From the NCBI GenBank assembly GCA_018714695.1, contig DVNB01000108.1:1-45245 (forward strand): a stretch of 45,245 bases of DNA. The letters run 5' to 3'. Below the pieces are notes generated by a model. That model did no database searches, was not told the origin of the DNA, and saw only the letters and a program-made list of their open reading frames with translations. The position numbers and the translations under genes were made by a program. Positions 1-5,684 of this stretch are shown piece after piece (the stretch's first letter is position 1; each line of letters starts with the position of its first letter). The stretch comes from Candidatus Ornithomonoglobus merdipullorum. Its GTDB lineage: Bacteria > Bacillota > Clostridia > UBA1381.

Positions 1-1
1 G

Positions 2-97
2 ATTTTGAGCGTCATAGAAACATGTAAACGCAAGGGAGAGAGCGTGTTTGGTAAGATAACAGAGATGCTCTTAGACAGACCTATTATGGCACAATAG
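2..97 (+). CDS. IS transposase, C-terminal fragment (IS66-like), cut by window edge
   Basis: An open frame runs from the window edge to a TAG stop at 95-97 and encodes 31 residues beginning ILSVIETCKRKG and ending LLDRPIMAQ. Many IS66-family (DDE) transposases end in a tail of the type S-V-x-E-T-C-x-x-x-G-x-x-V-F, so I infer the 3' end of such a gene. Its last nine codons also occur inverted at the right edge of the window, supporting a multicopy element. The catalytic domain is outside the window, so the family is uncertain. Confidence 0.5.
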   Translation: MLSVIETCKRKGESVFGKITEMLLDRPIMAQ

Positions 98-131
98 GTC
101 TTTTTGGAGTGCGCGATACCTGAATAGTAAC
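68..131 (+). repeat. 64-bp IS end, left member of a perfect inverted repeat pair
   Basis: Bases 68-131 equal the reverse complement of 45182-45245 at all 64 positions. Identity stops at 132 on the inner side, while on the outer side the window ends, so the full repeat is longer. The block holds the last codons of the transposase, a terminator hairpin and a terminal sequence that, read inward to the IS, starts GTTACTATTCAGG. I infer that base 131 is the IS boundary. Confidence 0.85.
78..105 (+). terminator. Terminator of the IS transposase
   Basis: AGACCTATT and AATAGGTCT form a 9-bp stem with a 7-nt loop and are followed by a T-run. The transposase stop codon lies within the right arm. The same hairpin is present inverted at the right end of the window. 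Confidence 0.75.
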
Positions 132-132
132 C

Positions 133-158
133 CCGCTGCTCCGGCAGCGGTTTTTTTT
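133..158 (+). terminator. Rho-independent terminator between the IS and the fol operon
   Basis: CCGCTGC (133-139) pairs with GCAGCGG (144-150) around a 4-nt loop and is followed by eight T residues. It probably insulates the downstream operon from transcription leaving the IS. Confidence 0.85.
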
Positions 159-171
159 ATTTGCTCTGCTG

Positions 172-200
172 TTGAAATACGGTCAAAAGTGTGGTATACT
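172..200 (+). promoter_or_regulatory. Sigma-A promoter of the 238-2523 operon
   Basis: TTGAAA (172-177) and TATACT (195-200) are separated by 17 bp. Initiation near 207 would give a leader of about 30 nt before the first gene. Confidence 0.8.
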
Positions 201-237
201 AATATAAGATCAAACGTCAGCGGAAAGGACGATGAAT

Positions 238-729
238 ATGGCAGACAACGAACTTATGGTATTGATATACGAAACTATGCAAAAGCAGCTCAATCAGTTC
301 AAGGATTCGCGCGTTGTTATGCAGACGCTCTGCAACAGGGTCGGAGAGCTTGAAAAGCTTGTTGGCGAGCTCTGCGAGCATTCAAAAAAGATCGACGAGC
401 GGCTTTCTGCCGCGGAGGGCTCACTTAAATCGCTCCGTGACATAACCGGCTCGAACAACAAGCTTACCGACAGTATAAACGCCATGCGTGGAACTCTGGG
501 AACTGTTGTAGCGCCCGGAATAACACTTGTCGGAAACACACACAAGGAGATCAAGCAGTCGATACGCGACCTCACTGTCGTTCATAAGCAGGTCATGGAC
601 GAATTCGAACAGTACGAGCTTCGTCTTGCACAGCTCGAGGACGAGATACGGAGGATGATGCGCCGACAGCTTTTAAAGTCGGATCTTGGTGAAGAAAAAG
701 ACACGGAGGGCGGGACTGAAAATGGATGA
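238..729 (+). CDS. Coiled-coil protein of unknown function
   Basis: I do not recognise this 163-residue protein. It has no signal peptide or membrane segment and is rich in Glu, Lys, Arg, Leu and Gln with heptad-like spacing (about residues 10-70 and 105-150), so it is probably a mostly helical cytoplasmic coiled coil. A short Gly/Val/Pro stretch near residue 90 may break the helix. I chose ATG 238 over ATG 232 because the GGAAAGGA element (222-229) lies 8 nt before 238 but only 2 nt before 232. It is the first gene of an operon and its end overlaps the FolB-FolK start by 8 bp, suggesting coupled translation. Its link to folate is unknown. Confidence 0.7.
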   Translation: MADNELMVLIYETMQKQLNQFKDSRVVMQTLCNRVGELEKLVGELCEHSKKIDERLSAAEGSLKSLRDITGSNNKLTDSINAMRGTLGTVVAPGITLVGNTHKEIKQSIRDLTVVHKQVMDEFEQYELRLAQLEDEIRRMMRRQLLKSDLGEEKDTEGGTENG

Positions 730-1543
730 CTGCATAATGATAGATAATCTGGTGGTATTTGCAAACCACGGCGTTTATAAAGAAGAAAAGACTATGGGCC
801 AGCGGTTCGTGATATCCATGAAACTCTATGCGGATCTCTATCCCGCGGCAAAATCGGACGATCTTACAAAGGCATTGAATTATGCCGAGATATGCTCCTT
901 TGTGACAAAATTCACTCAGACCCACCGCTGCTGCCTTATCGAGGCGGCAGCAGTGAACATCGCAGATGCCTTGCTAAAAGGCTATCCCGCGATCGACCGC
1001 GTCGAGATAACTCTGAAAAAACCTTGGGCGCCGATAGGGCTGCCGCTCGATCAGGCAGCAGTGCATCTCACCCGCTCACGCCACCGCGCATATATAGGCA
1101 TAGGCTCAAATCTCGGGGACAAAAAGGGATATCTTGACCTTGCGGTGCGCTCACTTGATGAGGACGAAAACTGCATAGTGCGAAGGGTCTCTGACTACAT
1201 AGTTACAAAACCTGTCGGTGAAGTGGAGCAGGACGATTTCTTAAACGGCTGCATTGAGCTTGACACGCTCTACACTCCGCATGAGCTGCTTGACAGACTG
1301 CATGAGATAGAGAATGCCGCCGGCCGCACACGAGATATACACTGGGGACCGCGCACTCTCGATCTCGATATACTTCTATACGACAGCGAAATGATACACG
1401 ACGAGACGCTCACGATACCGCATCCCGAGATGCACAAGCGTACCTTCGTACTGGAGCCGCTTTCACAAATAGCTCCTTTTGCAAAAAATCCCGTGCTTAA
1501 CAAATGCGCGGCAACGCTTCTTGAAAGGATCAAACAACAATGA
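722..1543 (+). CDS. folBK: Bifunctional dihydroneopterin aldolase / HPPK (FolB-FolK fusion)
   Basis: This 273-residue fusion carries two consecutive folate-pathway enzymes. Residues 1 to about 115 are a FolB domain (start MDDCIMIDNLVVFANHGV; Glu-containing YKEEKTMGQRF), which cleaves dihydroneopterin to 6-hydroxymethyldihydropterin. From about residue 124 the FolK domain follows, with YIGIGSNLGDKKGYL and the signature HWGPRTLDLDILLYD, which pyrophosphorylates that product. Both domains look complete. I place the start at ATG 722, preceded by GGAGGG 11 nt upstream; an upstream in-frame GTG would lie deep inside the previous gene. The stop overlaps the next start as ATGA. FolE, FolP and FolC are not in the window. 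Confidence 0.93.
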   Translation: MDDCIMIDNLVVFANHGVYKEEKTMGQRFVISMKLYADLYPAAKSDDLTKALNYAEICSFVTKFTQTHRCCLIEAAAVNIADALLKGYPAIDRVEITLKKPWAPIGLPLDQAAVHLTRSRHRAYIGIGSNLGDKKGYLDLAVRSLDEDENCIVRRVSDYIVTKPVGEVEQDDFLNGCIELDTLYTPHELLDRLHEIENAAGRTRDIHWGPRTLDLDILLYDSEMIHDETLTIPHPEMHKRTFVLEPLSQIAPFAKNPVLNKCAATLLERIKQQ

Positions 1544-2523
1544 CACATCCGGACTATTACGATAAATTCAAATGCATCGCAGACAAATGCGTCCATAACT
1601 GCTGCCGCGGCGGCTGGGAGATAGAGATAGACGACGAGGCACTTGACCGTTTTTCAAAGCTCCCCGGAGAGTTCGGTGACAAAGTCCGCGCATCTATAAG
1701 CCCAGAAAATATCTTTATACACAAACACGGCGAATGCCCGCTGCTCTCACCCGAAGGCAAGTGTGAAATGGTCTTGAACGGTGCAGAGCTCTGCGTGATA
1801 TGCGACGAGTATCCGCGGTTTACGGAATTTTTCGGCGATTACGCCGAGCGCGGCATATCTCTCTCCTGTGAGGCCTCGGCGGATATAATCTTACACAAAA
1901 AAGACAAATCCGAAATAATATTTGACACAGCCGCGGACTGCGACGAGCCTATATTTGTACTCCTGAAAAAAGCACGCGATGATATTTTCGCAATACTTCA
2001 GGACCGGGATACGGATATTTTCAAGAGGATGCGTCTTGCTCTCGATTACGGCAGACATTTGCAGGACAGGATAAACGAAAATAACTTCAAATCGTTTGAA
2101 TACACGCCATCGGACACATTTTCAAACCATCGCAGCCTGAGCGAGATAATCCCTGTTTTTAAGGAACTTAGCATTCTAAACAAAGAATGGGCTGCGATGC
2201 TTGAAAAGCTGGAAGCAGACGAGCAGTCCCGGCTGCGGCACACTCTTGATCCGATCATCGGGGAGCAGCTTGCCGTATACTTCGTATACAGATATTTGTT
2301 GAAAGCCGCTTTTGACTGCGACGCTTTTGCAAAGCTAAAATTTTCATTTCTAAGCGTTATGATGATCGCGGCGCTCGCAAACTCATTCGGAAACATCGAA
2401 GAATGTGCCAGGCTCTATTCTGTCGAAATAGAGCACAGCGAAGAAAATATCGATATTATATACGATGAATTTCTGTTCAACGATGCTTTTTATCATAATA
2501 ACTTTATAAATATAATAAGCTGA
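1540..2523 (+). CDS. FliB-like Cys-rich protein (flagellin lysine-N-methylase family)
   Basis: This 327-residue protein has the N-terminal cysteine pattern of the FliB family: FKCIADKCVHNCC then W near residues 12-27, C-P-L-L near 67, G-K-C, a C-V-I-C-D-E-Y-P-R motif near 85-93, and a later LSCEA. In Salmonella FliB methylates flagellin lysines; the cysteines may bind a metal cluster. No flagellar gene is present here, and homologues are common in non-motile Clostridia, so the substrate is unknown. It is the third gene of the operon, coupled to folBK by a 4-bp overlap, and a terminator follows. The C-terminal half is helical and unassigned. Confidence 0.75.
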   Translation: MTHPDYYDKFKCIADKCVHNCCRGGWEIEIDDEALDRFSKLPGEFGDKVRASISPENIFIHKHGECPLLSPEGKCEMVLNGAELCVICDEYPRFTEFFGDYAERGISLSCEASADIILHKKDKSEIIFDTAADCDEPIFVLLKKARDDIFAILQDRDTDIFKRMRLALDYGRHLQDRINENNFKSFEYTPSDTFSNHRSLSEIIPVFKELSILNKEWAAMLEKLEADEQSRLRHTLDPIIGEQLAVYFVYRYLLKAAFDCDAFAKLKFSFLSVMMIAALANSFGNIEECARLYSVEIEHSEENIDIIYDEFLFNDAFYHNNFINIIS

Positions 2524-2578
2524 ACTGTGATTGTTGCACGCTGCGTACATCACAATGATTTTCTTGCCGACACCAAAC

Positions 2579-2614
2579 GGGGCTGAATGTTAATACTTGC
2601 ACCAGCCCCTTTTT
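2579..2614 (+). terminator. Terminator of the fol/FliB-like operon
   Basis: GGGGCTG (2579-2585) pairs with CAGCCCC (2603-2609) and is followed by five T residues on the plus strand. The convergent lipoprotein gene ends at 2636. On the minus strand the hairpin has a weaker T-run and may serve as a poor bidirectional terminator. Confidence 0.7.
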
Positions 2615-2635
2615 CATTTTCGTATAAGTATATCA

Positions 2636-3352
2636 TTACTGACTTTTCCCTTCGATCACCAGCCTTTTGTATTCATCCTTCAGCATCCCCTCGATCTCTG
2701 TAAGCCTTATATCAAATTCTACAAATCCCTTTGCATAGTATGAGAGTGTATACGGAGGAAAAAATATTACGAGGTCACTGTCGGTAACATAAAAATTGTT
2801 TTCGGTTTCATCGTTCACTGACGGCTGCTCCCAAAGCCCACTGTAACGTTCCGGATCCTCTTTTATCTCTTCCTCCATAAGCAGCGTTAGCTTTTCTTTA
2901 TATTCTTCATCGGAAAACAGCTCGGAAAGTGTTAGGTTATGAGGATCCGATGATATTACATCTATGTTTCTCGGATACCATGAGGTATTCCCGTGGGCGC
3001 CTCCCACATATATATAATGCGACTCCACGAACGATACAAATCCGCTGTCGGCACGTTTTACATCCTGCGTTATATTGAGAGCTGACTTTACTCCCTCCGG
3101 CAGTGTCTCCGCCGCCTCCTGCGCCAATGAGTCGAACTCCTCGACCGCCGCTTTTACGTCGTTTTCCACCGACAGATTCAACTCGGACTCATACTCCTTA
3201 TTCTCAAATCCGGAAAATGATATCGTTTCCGCATACACTGTGGAATACCCGGTCTCAAACTCCTCCGAGGTTATCTCGGTCCCATAGCCTCCGGCAGCGG
3301 AACATGCGGATACCGGCAATACAGCCGCCAGCGCCGCCGCCAATGACCGCAT
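2636..3352 (-). CDS. DUF3298/DUF4163 (RsiV-like) lipoprotein coupled to spoIVA
   Basis: This is a predicted exported lipoprotein of 238 residues. The N-terminus is hydrophobic and ends in a lipobox-like V-S-A-C at about residues 14-17, so it is probably anchored to the outer face of the membrane. Residues about 95-130 contain VSFVESHYIYVGGAHGN, typical of DUF4163. Residues about 190-225 contain NFYVTDSDLVIFFPPYTL, typical of DUF3298. The pair occurs in PdaC and in the anti-sigma factor RsiV, but this protein lacks the cytoplasmic and transmembrane regions of an anti-sigma factor. I use ATG 3352, which overlaps the spoIVA TGA by one base; GTG 3355 is equally possible. No good ribosome binding site is visible, so translation may depend on spoIVA. 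Confidence 0.72.
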   Translation of the reverse strand: MRSLAAALAAVLPVSACSAAGGYGTEITSEEFETGYSTVYAETISFSGFENKEYESELNLSVENDVKAAVEEFDSLAQEAAETLPEGVKSALNITQDVKRADSGFVSFVESHYIYVGGAHGNTSWYPRNIDVISSDPHNLTLSELFSDEEYKEKLTLLMEEEIKEDPERYSGLWEQPSVNDETENNFYVTDSDLVIFFPPYTLSYYAKGFVEFDIRLTEIEGMLKDEYKRLVIEGKSQ

Positions 3353-4830
3353 CACAGTATCAGGCAGAGCAGACCTCCGCCGCCCTCGTTTATGATCCGC
3401 TCCAGTGTCTCGCGCAGCTTATTGCGCGCCTCCTCCGGCATACGGTCAAGCTTGTTTCTGAGCCCGTCATTTACGAGCTCGTTTAACGTTTTTCCGAATA
3501 TGTTGGACTGCCACAGCCGCTGAGGATCGTCACGATACTCATTGAGAAGATTTTCAATGAGCTCCTCCGACTGCTTAACCGTTCCGACAATAGGACTGAC
3601 CTCGGTCTCTATATCCGCCCTCATCATATGTATCGACGGCGCGCAAGCCTTCAGCTTTACACCGTATCGCCCGCCCTGCTTTATTATCTTCGGCTCCTCA
3701 AGCACCATCTCGTCACTTGTGGGCGAAACTATCCCGTAACCGGTCTCACGTACCGATACGAGCGCATCCTTAACATGCTCGTATTCGCGCCTCATTGCAG
3801 CCAGCTCCGAAAGCTGCTTCAATAGCGTTTCATCATCCTTTATTTCTATGCCCGCATATTCGCTCAATATCCTATAAAACACCTGCTCGGAAAGCTCCGT
3901 CACGATCCTTGCCGCACCCGTTCCGAGATCCACATTTACCGACTCTGCCTTTTTCACAAAACCCGGCTTGCCCAGCTCGGAGCACACGCTCTTGATATCG
4001 CGTATCCTTTCAGCATTTTTTGCCGCACTGCGCACCGCAGCATAAAGCTCCTTCACAAGCTCATGCTCACTGCCGAGCATAATGATCCAGTCCGGCACGC
4101 TTATCTCTATCTCACTCAGCGGGAACTCGAGCAGTATCCGGTTTATTATCCCGTTGATGTCCTCGGCAGAAAGCTCCGCACAGTTTACCGGCATAACGGT
4201 AACGTCATACGCCGATTCTATCTCCCGCGCCGCCGCACGCGCCGTGTCCGAGTTTGGCGCGGCGGAATTCAGAAGCACGATAAATGGCTTGTTTATCGCC
4301 TTTAACTCTCCTATGACTCTTGCCTCCGCGCTTACGTAGCTCTCCCTTGGTATCTCGGTAAACGATCCATCCGTAGTCACCACAAGACCTATCGTTGAAT
4401 GATCTGTTATTACCTTCTTAGTACCTAGCTCCGCGGCATCGTTAAACGGGATAGGATGATCGAACCATGGCGTGTTCACCATCCTGGGTTCACCATCCTC
4501 CTCATAGCCGAGCGAGTCGTCAACTATATATCCCACACAGTCTATCATGCGTACACGCATGCTGGCATTGTCACCCGGCGCGATCTCGACAGCCTCGTTC
4601 GGTATAAACTTCGGCTCGGTAGTCATTATCGTCCGCCCCGCAGCCGACTGCGGCAGCTCGTCACGTGTACGCTCCGCCTGATATACATCTGTCATGCTAG
4701 GTATGACAAGCGTATCCATAAACTTCTTTATAAACGTCGATTTTCCCGTCCGCACAGGTCCCACGACACCTATATAAACATCGCCGTTATTGCGCTTGGC
4801 AATATCGCTGTAGATATTGGTCTCTTCCAT
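3352..4830 (-). CDS. spoIVA: Stage IV sporulation protein A, spore coat morphogenetic ATPase
   Basis: SpoIVA polymerises on the forespore surface with ATP hydrolysis and forms the basement layer of the spore coat. At 492 residues it has the family's usual length. The Walker A motif GPVRTGKST is at residues 24-32, followed by the conserved stretches TTEPKFIPNEAVEI, RMIDCVGYIVDDS and VNTPWFDHPIPF. The C-terminus GGGGLLCLIL resembles the conserved end needed for forespore targeting in Bacillus. AAGGAGG lies upstream of ATG 4830. I could not find a convincing sigma-E promoter in 4831-4910. A terminator-ended RNA lies directly upstream and the coupled lipoprotein gene follows. This gene shows that the organism belongs to a spore-forming lineage. 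Confidence 0.97.
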   Translation of the reverse strand: MEETNIYSDIAKRNNGDVYIGVVGPVRTGKSTFIKKFMDTLVIPSMTDVYQAERTRDELPQSAAGRTIMTTEPKFIPNEAVEIAPGDNASMRVRMIDCVGYIVDDSLGYEEDGEPRMVNTPWFDHPIPFNDAAELGTKKVITDHSTIGLVVTTDGSFTEIPRESYVSAEARVIGELKAINKPFIVLLNSAAPNSDTARAAAREIESAYDVTVMPVNCAELSAEDINGIINRILLEFPLSEIEISVPDWIIMLGSEHELVKELYAAVRSAAKNAERIRDIKSVCSELGKPGFVKKAESVNVDLGTGAARIVTELSEQVFYRILSEYAGIEIKDDETLLKQLSELAAMRREYEHVKDALVSVRETGYGIVSPTSDEMVLEEPKIIKQGGRYGVKLKACAPSIHMMRADIETEVSPIVGTVKQSEELIENLLNEYRDDPQRLWQSNIFGKTLNELVNDGLRNKLDRMPEEARNKLRETLERIINEGGGGLLCLIL

Positions 4831-4910
4831 TACGGTTCCTCCTTGATCTCAGGTTTGTTTCTCTATATTTATATTCGATGAGGACCGAAATAGAACGAGA
4901 TTTATTACAT

Positions 4911-4950
4911 AAAAAAAGCACCCCCTGCCATTAAGGCTTGATCGAGGTGC
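4911..4950 (-). terminator. Terminator of the candidate RNA, 80 bp before spoIVA
   Basis: On the minus strand GCACCTC (4950-4944) pairs with GGGGTGC (4924-4918), including one G-U pair. An inner GCC/GGC pair is possible in the loop. Seven T residues (4917-4911) follow. It would stop transcription before spoIVA unless it acts as an attenuator. Confidence 0.72.
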
Positions 4951-5272
4951 AGCGCGGTTAATTTGAATACCCTGAACAGGAAGCCCGAACGGCATAGTCC
5001 CTTAAACACCATCCGCGTATGTCAGACACACTATGTATGCCGGACATATTCCTTCTCATGCCCTTGGGGGATATATAGGCAAATGTGAGATCGCCGGACT
5101 TCCTTTTCCGGATGCTCAACATATGACCGCGCGATCCGCTTCCTTGTATTTATAACGAACAGATCTCTTTCTATAAAAATTTTCAGCTTTTCCGCTAAAT
5201 TGATAATTTTTTATCATTAAAAAGATTTATTTATTCAAAGCGAACCTTTTGTTGAATACTATTTAACAATTA
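4911..5272 (-). ncRNA. Candidate structured RNA (about 360 nt) upstream of spoIVA, family unknown
   Basis: A consensus minus-strand promoter (5279-5307) and a minus-strand terminator (4911-4950) bound this stretch, which has no reading frame of note. Visible pairing on the minus strand includes CCGGA-loop-TCCGG near 5100-5117, and CGGCATA near 5040 pairing with TATGCCG near 4995. It could be a stand-alone RNA or a leader that attenuates before spoIVA. I looked for marks of 6S, tmRNA, RNase P, SRP, T-box and cobalamin elements and found none convincing. The boundaries are inferred from promoter and terminator only. Confidence 0.5.
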
Positions 5273-5278
5273 TTATAT

Positions 5279-5307
5279 ATTATATAATAAAATATTTCTG
5301 TTGTCAA
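5279..5307 (-). promoter_or_regulatory. Consensus sigma-A promoter of the candidate RNA
   Basis: On the minus strand TTGACA (5307-5302) and TATAAT (5284-5279) are separated by 17 bp. Both hexamers match consensus, so transcription is expected to be strong. The -35 lies about 50 bp upstream of the divergent regulator gene. A plus-strand TATAAT at 5283-5288 overlaps this -10, so the two directions may share one regulatory region. Confidence 0.85.
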
Positions 5308-5355
5308 CAGCTATTTATGAATAATTTGTTAACTAATAATGAAAGGAAATATATT

Positions 5356-5613
5356 ATGTTCAAACTTAAAGCACCGGACGGTACCAATAACATCTGCGGA
5401 AAGCGGATTAAGGAGCTTAGGCTCGGAATGGATCTGTCGCAGCGCAGACTTGCGGTAAAGCTCCAGCTCCTCGGCTATGACGTTGATAATTTCTTTATAA
5501 GGCGCGTTGAAAACGGAGAACGTTTTATTACCGATATAGAGCTACAGATGTTCAGCCGTGTCTTTAACGTCCCTGTAAATGAGCTGTTTCCCGCGTCTCA
5601 TGCCAGAACATGA
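5356..5613 (+). CDS. Small XRE-family helix-turn-helix regulator
   Basis: The 85-residue protein is essentially one Cro/C1-type HTH domain: GKRIKELRLGMDLSQRRLAVK forms the first helices (quoted to show the LSQRRLA turn), then a recognition region around IRRVENGERFITDIEL and the end RVFNVPVNELF. It lacks a ligand or dimerisation domain. I chose ATG 5356, which has AAAGGA 8 nt upstream; an ATG at 5317 has no such site. It is divergent from the strong promoter of the candidate RNA and could regulate it or itself. Its target is not known. Confidence 0.82.
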   Translation: MFKLKAPDGTNNICGKRIKELRLGMDLSQRRLAVKLQLLGYDVDNFFIRRVENGERFITDIELQMFSRVFNVPVNELFPASHART

Positions 5614-5640
5614 GCGCGGGTCCGGCATCTTTTAAATAAA

Positions 5641-5672
5641 AACACCGGGCATTTCATAATATACCCGATGTT
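5641..5672 (-). terminator. adhE terminator, possibly shared with the XRE gene
   Basis: On the minus strand AACATCGGGT pairs with GCCCGGTGTT over 10 bp (two G-U pairs) with a 12-nt AT-rich loop, followed by a T-rich run. On the plus strand the stem has two mismatches but is followed by TATATTTTTT, so partial use by the convergent regulator gene is possible. Confidence 0.72.
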
Positions 5673-5684
5673 GTATATTTTTTA

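Noticed and set aside
4960-4990. T-box-like TTAACCGCG on the minus strand before a terminator
   Set aside because: The conserved T-box core (TGGNACCGCG) is not matched, no specifier stem is evident, and the downstream gene is spoIVA rather than an amino-acid or tRNA-charging gene.
5095-5125. Resemblance of AAGGAAGTCCGG on the minus strand to the RNase P RNA core GAGGAAAGTCC
   Set aside because: The match is partial and the other conserved RNase P element (ACAGAA-type, 3' side) is missing.
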